Assembly (NCBI GenBank): GCA_022836615.1
Contig: MU405271.1
Span: 1-64,000 of the forward strand
Reading direction: 5' to 3'
Origin: Annulohypoxylon bovei var. microspora
Lineage: Eukaryota > Ascomycota > Sordariomycetes > Xylariales > Hypoxylaceae
Length of the DNA: 64,000 bases
Shown: in pieces, positions 11,321-21,404 of the stretch
Layout: each line of letters opens with the position of its first letter
Numbering within the stretch: the stretch's first letter is position 1
Program-made: the position numbers and the translations under genes
Notes under the pieces: generated by a model
Databases searched by the model: none
What the model saw: the letters and a program-made list of their open reading frames with translations, nothing else
What the model was told of the DNA's origin: nothing

Positions 11321-12679
11321 TTATTGGGAACCATTTTCCCTTCCACCACTGAAGGTAATGCTGCTGGAAGACGAATAGCGACTAGCACTCGACCTGGAGC
11401 CCTGGGAGGTACTGCCCATCCGACTACCTGAAAGTCTCATTTTCTTCCGCTGCTCTGTCTGCTTCATAGAAATGTCCTCCGGGTCAGGTCCCCGGCCGGC
11501 CGGCTTTATGGCATCTTGAGGCAACGTCCCAATTGGCAAGTGAAGCTTTGCGTTTGCTTGCGGATCATCAAGGGCGATGTGAGCCTTTTCATATGCATCC
11601 TTTTTGTACTGTTTTAGAGCTTGGGCTGACGGCTCTGAAACGGAAACCCAGCCCTTGAGCTGAGAGAACCAATGGTGTTTTCCCTCACTCCTTTTATGCT
11701 TTGCTGAATCTGCAATCGCATCGTTGCGTTTTCTGCCGCTAGTATCTTCGAGAGCATTGCGATTTGACCCCGAGTAGCTATACAAGGGTTTACCGTGACG
11801 ATCAGAGTCCATCCCGAGAGACTTTATTGATGCAGTTGTTTGCAATATCAGTGATTCTTCTTCAGGGTCCGCCGAGAAATCAACAGTATTTTCCCGTGGG
11901 AGTGACAGTGGTGAAGGCTCAGGTCCTAGGATTGGGCTCGGCGATCTGAGTCTCGTATCAATGAGAGGGACTCCTGAACTCGATGCAGGACGATCAGGGA
12001 TACCAGAAGGCAAGATCAGGAGACGAGATGCGTCTAGCGAGAGGGCTGCCTTATGTTGACCTAGAGAGTTACGCTTGAGACGAGAGGTAACAATGGAATT
12101 ATGGGTAAAAATGCGGTCACCTAAAGATTGGCTCTTGGATAACTTTGATGCCTTATCTTTCAGCACAGTTTTCTCAGCGCTTTTCTAGAGGCGCGAAGAA
12201 TTTTGAACTTGAGATGAAGACAACCCCAGAAGAGTGCTTCGGCGTTGCTTCTTTCTCGCTTTGGGCTCTTCCTGATATGGAGATTCTCGTTCGATGAGCT
12301 GCTCAGGTGAGATGCTAAGACCGAAGCTATCGCCCTCTTCGTCGTCTAATCGACTATACGGCTCCGCCCCAGACTTAAAGAAAAAGGGATCATCCAATGT
12401 GGGCGTCTTAATCTTCCCCGTTCGAGATATATTATCGGGAGAAAAGTTACAAATTTCACCAAGCCGATCCCAGGCCGTCTCCCCGGTTGGGGGCGCCGAT
12501 GGATATGACGGCTGCTCTGGATTTCCTACGTTAGTCGGGTAGGAGAAATTTCTCAAGACAGGTGGCCTGGTCTGTTGTGGTGTAGTCGGTTGTTGGGATG
12601 GTAGTATGTGGTCTTTGGAGGGAGATCCAGGAGCGATTGGTAGCTTGGGCTTCCGAAAGCGTTCAACAAACCCTACCAT
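11321..12679 (-). CDS. Orphan fungal protein split by an in-frame TAG
   Basis: The reading frame opens at ATG 12679 (starts MVGFVERFRK) and runs to TAG at 12187-12185. It then continues in the same frame without another stop to TAA at 11323-11321, so one frame of 453 codons carries a single amber codon after about 164 residues. The first part is Pro/Ser-rich and ends in a basic KARKKQRR stretch. The second part has a conserved-looking segment with QLKGWVSVSEPSAQALKQ and LHLPIGTLPQDAI, then a Ser-rich tail. No intron of acceptable length removes the TAG in frame; a 24-nt GT-AG candidate is too short. It could be a nonsense allele, a sequencing error, or stop read-through. I do not recognise a function. 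It is likely intrinsically disordered and possibly nuclear, judging from the basic patches. Confidence 0.65.
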
Positions 12680-14340
12680 TGTACGTTGGAAAGACAAGAC
12701 GCTGAATAGTACAAGGTTTTCGAGAAGTGACAGCTACCCGCCGGGTTGTTACATATGAGTAGATATAAATGAGGTTAGTCAAATAGGGGTAGAATAGAGA
12801 ATCGTCGCTTGGACTTCTAATCTCCAACTATATTAAGATTGGCGGTAGCAGGTTTTTGGTCGCGTCGTGCTGGTGAATTAGGTCTCACTCCAATAGAAGA
12901 GACACAAATTAGGTAGTCACACTACGTATAGCCTCTCTTGTAGAAGATTCAGCTATGATTCTGTGTGACATGAATGGAAAAACGTGGCAACCCGTGAAAC
13001 CGTCGACTCGGATTTGAGGAGGCTAGAATCTCGATACTTCAAAAAATGTCTGACAGGTCTGGCAAGTTGTGTCTCGCTTCTAGACGATGTGACACGACTA
13101 TAAGGGACCTAACGAAATATGTGTTGATAAGAACAAGTCATCTTTCGAATTAGATCGGCTGTTCAGGGGTAAAGCTTTAAAATAATAAGAGGAAAGGTTA
13201 GATGAGAGAAGAGAAGTGATGATTTAAGAGAAAGTAAGAGCACGTAGTTAAGTCTAATTTGACCTCTAGAATCATTATCATCAAGACTCGAAGCTGCTTG
13301 AATTCGTGTATGGTAAGAGGTAAGCACGTTATGAGACCTACCTACCCAGTAGTGGGTAGCAGTTCAGTAACTGCTCCTATTAATCATCGAACTTGCCTCA
13401 CTTAACATAGACCCAAACACGTAAAACCATATCCCTAGGTACCTACCTAAATAAGACCTATGTACCTAGTAGCTAAGTTAACCATCAGCTTCAAATTCGC
13501 AACTTTAAGCGGATATTATATAGCCTTCAGTCGTGGATGTCCTCTAGTCCCTTAAAAATATTCTGGATGTAGCCTAAAAAGAAAAAAAGAAAAAAGAACT
13601 AACGCTATGATGTTAGCAATGTTGCGGCTTACATCCTACCTGGGCATGTACCTATGTACTATATCGAGTTTGAACTAGCACGTGAGAGTAGTTTCCTTCC
13701 CAGCATACCTCACTCAGTGTATCATCTTGTAAACTAATTGAAGCAATTCAGAGAATCATCACACACCAAAAGAAAACAATCACATAAGTAGCAGGTGATT
13801 CAATGAAACCTGTTATGCCGGGAAAAAAATGACAGAAGTTGCGGCACTAGGTTCTATTTGAAATATGAGACGTCAGCTGCAGGCCACGCCGACTTCTTAG
13901 ATCTGCAAGGTATTTATGACAAGGGGGCCTCGGATCTCGCTACGGCTTATTGCGGCTGCAGTTGCGCACAGACAAGAACACCTGGAAGTCCCTTGCCTTG
14001 CTGTCTTTCCGCGCTTTTATTGGCTCCTGCCTCCCCGCCTTTCAGAGCCACAGCCCCACCTGCCCCCAGACTAGGCCTTCTCTCTACTGACGCCGCAACG
14101 ATACGCCGAGCTTATGCGCCTTCGACTCATACATACAACAACCATCCTAGCTTCCGACGATAGACTAGTCTACCATTTCCTCATCGAAGCCATACTATTA
14201 CCTGGATCCCGCCATACGGGCCATTAATTTCGTTGTCTAGCGCAAATCCGCACGGGCGATATCGCGACGCCGCTCCGTGGCAAGGAACAAAGCAGCGCAA
14301 CTCTCCACCTGCGATCAAGCCTCTGAACCTCGCCGCCGCG
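12680..14340. other. Intergenic: divergent promoter region
   Basis: It lies between the orphan (-) and the GC-rich orphan (+). The part up to about 13850 shows no coding signal and has CCTAGGTACCTACCTA-type motifs near 13433-13450. From about 13970 to 14230 the plus strand is rich in C and T, typical of a fungal 5' leader. The following frame is open from 14227, just after a TAA at 14224-14226. A first exon with its own ATG may therefore lie in this region (possible acceptor ending at 14240), but I could not join one in frame. Confidence 0.55.
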
Positions 14341-15429
14341 ATGCCGGGCCTCACTCTTAACACCGAAGGGGCCGTATCCAGGACGCCCATATACCCGCCC
14401 TCGCACCTCACCAGCCAGTCCCTTGCTACGTCCACAACCACACCCACGACCACCGCAACCACCGCTACACCAAGCGCACCCGCAAACCCAACCCCGACCC
14501 AAAATGCCGGTGCAAGCGCCCACGCGCACTCCCCCACGCGCTCCTCGTCGCCGCCGCAACGGCCGCCCTACAGCCCGATAACGCCTCCGCTCAACCCGAT
14601 CGCGCTGCCGCCGCGGCCCTCCTACACGCACACCTCGCAGCCTCCGCACCAGACCAGCATCGCGCCGCCGCCGCCGGAGCCCATCGACTTCGACGCGAAC
14701 CCGGACGTGCTAGCCCTAAAGTCCGCGATCTCGGTGCTGCAGCTGCAGCGGCGCAAGGCCGCCGCCGACATGGGCGTGCTGTCGCGCGCGAAGGCCGCCG
14801 CGCTGGCCGACCCGGCGGCCTTCGTGCAGGACCTGACGTCGGGGCGCGTGGCCGTCGAGGGAGAAGGGTTCGGAGGCGGAGGAGGACGGGACAGCTCGGA
14901 TAGCGAGTCTTCCGAGGACGATGAGGATGAGGATATGGAGGACGCGGATGTGGGTGTGAGTGCTGCCGGCCAGCCCGCTCCTAGCGGCGCCTCAAGCTCG
15001 AGCGCCCAAACGAACACAGACACAACCACAACCACCACCAACACACCCATACCTCCACCCACAGTCCCGCACTCAGGCATCAAACCCGAACCGGGCGCCA
15101 CTGCCATACCCCACCAGCCCGCCCAACCGCAAGCCCAACCAAACCGCCAGCCCCCGCGCCCCTGGGCCAAGCTGCCGAAGCCGCAGAACATAGTGCGGTG
15201 CCCGCCGATCAACTGGTCGCAGTACGCCGTGGTCGGCGAGTCGCTCGACAAGCTGCACGCGGAGCAGGTGTCGCGGCCGACGCAGGGGGTCCCGGCCGTC
15301 GTGGCGCCCGACGGCCGGTACGAGTTCGGCGCCGCGACCGGGAAGCAGGAGCGGCTCGTCGGCGTCGCCGCGCCGTATGCCCCGGGCAAGGACCGCATCG
15401 ATCGGAGGTCCAAGGGGCCGAGGCGGTAA
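14341..15429 (+). CDS. GC-rich conserved fungal protein, function unknown
   Basis: The frame opens upstream of the first ATG, so the true N-terminus may include residues encoded from 14241 via an unseen exon. From ATG 14341 the product is 362 aa. The N-terminal third is a Thr/Ser/Pro-rich disordered region. A helix follows with LALKSAISVLQLQRRKAA, then an acidic Asp/Glu run, then a second Pro/Thr-rich linker. The C-terminus holds PINWSQY and VVGESLDKLHAEQ, which look conserved. Base composition is far more GC-rich than its neighbours, with C or G at most third positions. This also creates long antisense frames that I regard as shadows. Helix plus acidic tail suggests a chromatin or transcription factor subunit, but this is inference only. 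Confidence 0.7.
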   Translation: MPGLTLNTEGAVSRTPIYPPSHLTSQSLATSTTTPTTTATTATPSAPANPTPTQNAGASAHAHSPTRSSSPPQRPPYSPITPPLNPIALPPRPSYTHTSQPPHQTSIAPPPPEPIDFDANPDVLALKSAISVLQLQRRKAAADMGVLSRAKAAALADPAAFVQDLTSGRVAVEGEGFGGGGGRDSSDSESSEDDEDEDMEDADVGVSAAGQPAPSGASSSSAQTNTDTTTTTTNTPIPPPTVPHSGIKPEPGATAIPHQPAQPQAQPNRQPPRPWAKLPKPQNIVRCPPINWSQYAVVGESLDKLHAEQVSRPTQGVPAVVAPDGRYEFGAATGKQERLVGVAAPYAPGKDRIDRRSKGPRR

Positions 15430-16192
15430 GGTGGTGTATCGGTGTTGGTATTATTTAGCGGCGGAGGAGCACCTGGGTAGTACGACCTCGGGTTTGGCGT
15501 GTGATGTTAGGAGGCGACGCTCGTGATGGAGATGGGTTGGTCTCGTGATGAAGTAACGTATAACGACTGAGCGTGTGTATTTTATACTATGTCGGATTGT
15601 GGGTGACACATGCCGTTTGTATGAAGCTGTCCTATAAATAGAGGAGTTGGAACCAAGCGATTCAGATGTTTTGTAGCTATTATCCCGAATTCAATACCCG
15701 TAGGTATCAAGTTGGCTTCGTTGAGGCCCTATGTAGAAATACTGTAAGTCATCATGTATCTATCACGTACTGAACTTAAGTATATGCCATCTTATAAACC
15801 CTCAAGCAGTTATAGTGCATTTACCTAAGGTCTCTCACCACACTGAGACAAGAATGCACGTCATATTTTATATAAAATTGATCGTATTTGTACCGATACA
15901 TACCATATGCTCTGGCCCGTGAAAGCAAATGAGGTATCAATCCTAGTCTAGATTCCATCGATCTCGGTGGTGCACCGAACTCTTATGCCCCGAGAAACAC
16001 CATCGTTGACCACTCGTCGTCCACGTTCCTACCCATAAGGTCAGAGAGGAGACGTGGTTGCAGAAATTTCCCTAAATACACCAGACCATGCTCAACCGAT
16101 GTTAGTAATCCATCTGAAATAAATAGAGGAGCCCATTGCAAACTATCTGGCCCAATCATTTGTAGCTGTAAACCATCGACTATCCGTGGATA
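15430..16192. other. Intergenic between convergent genes
   Basis: It holds the 3' flanks of the GC-rich orphan (+) and the E2 gene (-). The base composition falls back to the local norm within about 100 bp. No coding signal, repeats or RNA gene seen. Confidence 0.6.
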
Positions 16193-17988
16193 TTACATCT
16201 CCTCTAGACTTCTTTGTACAGATCTACGCAATTGTCTGTTATACAATTTTCTCCCGTCCGCGCCGCCCCAATACAACTTGTGTGCTTCTAGGTTGACTAG
16301 GGTTCTCGGATCATAAGGAGGTTGTTCCTCTTCTAGGGCCTCGATAACCGCTTCGAGATGCTGTTTAACATCTTCTCGGCGACTAGGGTTAGGGAAATAG
16401 CATGTTGTACCATCCAATGCGATCCGATGATGAAACATGGGTGTCAAGAATTTGACTCTAGGTTGTTCTTCAGGGAACCGGGGACTGAAGTTTATCTTGA
16501 TGCGGAACATGCCCCCATCCAAGTTGGTCATAGGTCGTCCGAAGTAGGTGAAGTGCCACACAAATGGATTTCCATCCACTAACTCGACACTATGAGGGGC
16601 GTCACAGCGCTTGTAGGACTCTTTGATCTGTTCGAATTGCCGCCCAAGGTTGACCGTAATTGTACTATCTCTCATCTTGGAGGAAATCCCCTCTGCTGCC
16701 CATTTCTCTGGCTCGCTATCTAAAACGGCCTTGATCCGGCGCAATCTGTGCTCGAGCTCGGTATAGTTGAATTTCCCATCCATGGTATTAGATGTCCCTT
16801 CAAAGGGCATGCGCACGAAAGGTTGACCATCTTTGACCTCCTCCTTTGCCTTCTTGATGGTCTCTAGGTACGAGTCGTAATACCAGAGGAAGCGCTGCTT
16901 GCAAATGTCCTTGAATGGCTCCCACGGAACGCTCGCGTCGTCGAGCTCGATATCATCATCCATGTCAAGGTCGTACTCTTCTCCTTCCGGCGGAATGGAC
17001 GGTATAAGACTGCTGCCAGTAATTCCTAGGTAGTCTTCCAGTCTTTGTATGATGGAAATGCGTAGCGTCTCGTGGCGGATCTGTAGTATATCCTGTCAGG
17101 ATATTTCATAAAAGGGTATTTTCTAAGCGCAAATTACCTTCGCGATGTATTCCTTCTGGTTCTTCTTATCGTGCGATTCATTTGCATCTTCAAAACCGGG
17201 TTCGTTCTCGTAAGGGTTTGTCGACATTAGGCTTTGTATCGAGACTAGGATGGATTCTAGGCCCTGGGCAGGAGACCATTCCTCTCCCCGTTCTCCACGC
17301 CATGTTCTAGGATCAAGTTAGGTTAGACAACGAAGGGTAGATGCTAGGGAAATTTGTATACCCGAGGATTGATCTAGAGATCAGGTTAATAGAGAGCTCG
17401 GCGTGATTCTAGATAAGGTTCGCTTTGCTTACAGACAGACTTTCCCAGAAGCATAGATATTGGGGTTGAATCGACAACGTCCGCTATTGGTAGTTGTTCC
17501 AGTGACCGCGGGCGATTTTCGTGGGTATTCTTAACGAAGGAAACATCTAGTTAGATACATATATCTATAATTGTTCGGGAGGCGTTGGTACTAGAAACTA
17601 ACCTCTGTTAAATTTTACAGAGAACTAAGTAATATTAGCATGTGCAATCATGAATGACTCGGTATTTTTAAGAGCGAACAAACCTCGAAGAACCCGAACT
17701 CGTAAGGGGTTTCGTGCGGACCGATAATTAAGGCCTTCACGTTACGAACGTCCCGATCACGAAAAGCAACAGCAAGAGCTATAGAGACGGTTATGAAGTA
17801 TTAGTGAGAGACTATAATGAGTATAGTAAGGGATATTGGACGGGATATTTCTCGTACAAAGATCGGAACTCTTCTGAAGCTCTCCGATTTCCTATGAGGT
17901 GCGAAGAACTCGTCAGCCTCGTTGCCCCTCCAAGACCTACAACGCCGGAGCGTACCTTGGTGATGCGGATGATGGACTGGTCCGCCAT
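16193..17988 (-). CDS. UBE2Z-like ubiquitin-conjugating enzyme with two UBC domains
   Basis: There are seven exons on the minus strand: 17988-17956, 17891-17858, 17778-17684, 17624-17603 (22-nt microexon), 17529-17433, 17306-17138 and 17080-16193. They give 445 aa. The first UBC domain has [27 protein letters not shown] with the catalytic Cys at residue 93, and [17 protein letters not shown], followed by NEPGFEDA and KIRHETLRI, a signature of the UBE2Z (Use1) class. The second, C-terminal domain (about 300-420) again has the UBC order (hydrophobic strand, [14 protein letters not shown], then [14 protein letters not shown]) with Cys 377 at the active-site position. The family charges ubiquitin for E3-dependent transfer. 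Whether the second domain is active is unknown. It is divergent from the sterol dehydrogenase gene. Confidence 0.9.
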
Positions 17989-19055
17989 AGCTTCTACTAG
18001 CTATCATAGGTCGGCGCTTAAGGTTAGATTATTGGATGAGTAGCGTAGATGGGTTGTTTTCAAAGGATCTGGAGGGGTTTGATTGTTGTTGGGTAATATT
18101 TGGTATAGGAAGGTTTTCGGCGCGTCTGATAGTTTTTTTGGGTTACAATCGTTGAAGGGGGAAGTATGTATGGTACTAACTAGGTAGATACCTAGATAAT
18201 AAAGTTGGTAGGAAAAGTACATCAATGCCTACCTGCCTACTTACATACGCACTTGCAGGTGCATGCGGGCAGGTGGGGAGCGTACTCCAAGGCAACAGAA
18301 GAAGGCGGGGTCTACTAGAACCTAGAGGAACATGAGGACTTTGGATCCGCGGGGCTGACGAAATGGATGTATGTACAATGTGTAGTTCAGTCCAGTCAGG
18401 CATACATGTGTTTGATGTTTTGATGTATAAATGTGCACCGGAGTGTAAATTTATTTTTCTTAAAACAGCCCTATTATGTGTCTGATCTTTGCGGCTACTG
18501 TTCATGTATATTCTCTGAGTCTCAGACTTCTATAGAATTCTAAGGTTGGTAACAACCTTGAAATCAGGTTATAGCGTAACTTACATACAGGTAACACCCG
18601 ACCTAGATATGAGAGAATGATGTAAGAATAGGTACCTAAGTTGGTAGGCACTACTGCCTAAGGCACCTAACTAGATACGGTGTAAGCACTGTATTAGCTC
18701 TGATAATGCTGGGATACCTATCGTACTATGTACCTCCCCTAAAAGTTCCCCCTTGCCTTGATCCTGGGGGAGGAACCCAGGAACGCCCCACACCCAATTT
18801 TCCTTTTTTTCCCTAGGATCTTCAACAATTCGGTCTTCTAGGGTGCCGAGAAATGGACCATCGCTCGAGCTTCCATACCAGCCATACCTGCCATACCAAG
18901 GTTATTGCCAGGCGGTGAAGGGTCCAATTTACAGGTTGCTTAACTTGGCTGCTTGTATGTACACTAGCTGTTCCACGTTCGTTTAAGATTCAATCGGCAC
19001 CGTACATACACTAATCGACAAACCACCCATCCAACAAACAAACCTCGCCAATACC
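17989..19055. other. Intergenic: divergent promoter region
   Basis: Shared upstream region of the E2 gene (-) and the sterol dehydrogenase-like gene (+). It contains several TACCTAG/GGTAGG motifs (18178-18240, 18628-18680) and a C/T-rich stretch near 18735-18830. No coding signal is supported. Confidence 0.6.
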
Positions 19056-20230
19056 ATGCCCGAAACTATAGCGCAGCCCCTACTCGGCAGAGTCCTAGTT
19101 ATCGGTGGTTGCGGTTTTCTCGGCCACCACGTCGTGAACCTGCTCCTGCGCGACTGGACCTGCACCGTGTCCGTTGTCGACCTCCGATGCCAGCGCAACC
19201 GGCGTCCTGACTCTGATGGCGTCGAGTACGTCGAGGCCGATATCACCGATACTGATGGCCTACTCAAGGTCTTCGGGAAGCTGAAGCCCGACGTCGTCAT
19301 CCATACAGCCTCTCCACCCGCCCAGGGTCTCGGCGCCGTTGCTAATGATGTGTTCAAGAAGGTCAACGTTGAGGGGACACGCGCCGTCATCATAGCCTGC
19401 CAGAAGAGTGACGTGAAGGCGTTGGTATACACGAGCTCTGCTAGTGTTATGAGCAACAACCAGGATGATTTGATAAATGCAAACGAGGAATATCCTGTGA
19501 TCAGGGGTAAATTGCAAACCGAATACTATTCCGAAACAAAGGTGCTTTTCTCTAGCTGTTATATACGTGTTGTAACTGTTTTACTGACGGCATCAATCAG
19601 GCGCACGCCGAGGAGCTTGTTCTAGAAGCGAACCGCGCCGAAGGGACCGACTTTCTGACTGCGGCTATCCGGCCATCGGGTATCTTTGGCGAGGGAGATA
19701 TGCAATTAGTCCATCACGCCGTCAATGTTTTCCGCGAGGGTAAGGATAGGGTACAAGTCGGCCTAAACGAGAATCTATTCGACTTCACATATGTCGAGAA
19801 CGTAGCCCACGCCCATCTCCTAGCTGCCCGCGCTCTATTAGTAACACACGCGTCAACCACCGACCCCCTCGATTACGAGAAAGTAGATGGGGAGGCCTTC
19901 ATAGTCACAAACGACAGTCCCGTATACTTCTGGGATCTGATGCGTGCCATATGGCGTGAGGCCGGATCGCAAAAGGGGACGGATCACGTGTGGGTTATGA
20001 GCCGGGACGTGGGCATTCTGCTAGGATTTTTGAGCGAAGTCTTCTTCGGGATCCTCAGGAAGACCCCAACCTTCAACCGCCAGCGAATCGTGTTTAGCTC
20101 CATGACGAGGTACTACGATATCACGAAGGCGAAGCGTCGTCTCGGCTATCGCCCCCTGGTGAACCTGAGTGACGGTGTGAAGAGGACAGTAAAGTGGACC
20201 TTGGACCAGGAGAAGAACAAGAAGTCGTAA
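19056..20230 (+). CDS. erg26: Sterol-4-alpha-carboxylate 3-dehydrogenase-like (3-beta-HSD family)
   Basis: Two exons, 19056-19541 and 19601-20230, are joined in frame through a 59-nt intron with a slightly unusual GTGCTT donor. The product is 371 aa. The N-terminal Rossmann motif is GGCGFLGHH (residues about 13-21), the catalytic tyrosine-lysine pair is YSETK (about 158-162), and the C-terminal part keeps RPSGIFGEGD, FTYVENVAHAH and the RYYDITKAKRRLGYRP tail typical of the 3-beta-hydroxysteroid dehydrogenase family. ERG26 enzymes use NAD to oxidise and decarboxylate 4-carboxysterols in the ER during ergosterol synthesis. Length and motifs fit ERG26 best. A paralogue of the same family acting on another sterol-like substrate cannot be excluded. 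Confidence 0.85.
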
Positions 20231-21404
20231 AGCAGTCCTTTCACGACTCATTCTGAAATATGTATAAGTAAGAGACGCAGAACTTCATGATACATGTAAC
20301 ATCAAATTTCTATAGCGAAGTAATTAATATCTAAATTGCCGAGGATGTAAGATCCACGGCAGATCATACAACTAAATCAGCTAAAATAATTAAGATGATA
20401 AGTTTATTCACCATTTGTTCATTGTCTTTCAACTGTCAGTGGTCATTGGCATTTTAAAATGCCTTACATATATTTCTAGGGGATTATGTTGCTTGGATAT
20501 CTCTCATCTATCTTAGCACCTATTCATAGTCCTATATGAAACGAGAAACTATGTGTATGTATATCTGTATATCATCCGGGTCGGTCAAACAACACCACAC
20601 AGCTGCCATACTCTTCATACAAGGTCTTTGTACACACGCCAGGGCCCAGTTGGGATCACACGGTTGCATTCAGATGTGTCAATAGAATAGTGTAGGCCTG
20701 AAATACTTCTCTTTTGTCTCTGTCGTGGTCGCGATTTGATGGATCTGAGTCGCCCTTGGTGGCTAACCCACTTGCGCAGCCGCCTCCGTATCGGTAGACC
20801 ATTCTTCGACTAGCTAGCACCTCCTCACAAATGAAAAGCCCGAGGCGCGTAGCCTATCTGAATTGGACGCATCTGGGCACCATATCACTGTCTCGGTCCC
20901 TTTGTCCCCTCCCCTACTTCACCACACTGGACCCTCGTCTCCTGGCTCCAACAATAATCTAATAATCCGAATTTTGTAACGTAAGTTGGAGTCCTTTGAA
21001 TAAATTCGACCTATTCGGTCAAGCCAGAAAGAAGGCAAAGATATACCTCCCCTACTACTCCAAGCTGCGCTGCCAAACCGCTCGGAAATGGCACACCCCT
21101 TCCAAACGCAAATATGTTTCTAGAACAGAATATAGGCACACCAGAAGACCGCCTTGTCCCAGGTGAATCCACCTCGAAGATGTCAAAAAGCGAATCAAAA
21201 GTCGTAAGTTCCATTTTAGGGAAATTGAGAGATGCGCAACGCCGGCCGAAATGCTGTTTAGTCTCGCTACAACCGACTCATGCTATGTCCTGGAGAAAAT
21301 CAAGGCCTGCGAATATGGACGGGGTATCCCTCCCACTTCAAGAAGTCTATAGAAGTCGAAGCGCGCTGCCGCGGAGAGATATATACCAGATAGGGACCGA
21401 ATAA
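20231..21404. other. Intergenic between convergent genes
   Basis: 3' flanks of the sterol dehydrogenase-like gene (+) and lrg1 (-). It is AT-rich to 20560. The plus-strand open frame at 21114-21404 has no recognisable feature and runs up to the lrg1 stop; I do not support it as a gene. Confidence 0.55.

Noticed and set aside
12185..12208. 24-nt GT-AG interval that would remove the amber codon in frame
   Set aside because: It is much shorter than any other intron in the window (shortest 51-54 nt) and lacks a branch-site-like motif.
14622..15413. 263-codon minus-strand frame
   Set aside because: It is antisense to the GC-rich gene; its protein is dominated by Gly/Ser/Val runs mirrored from Pro/Thr/Asp codons on the plus strand.
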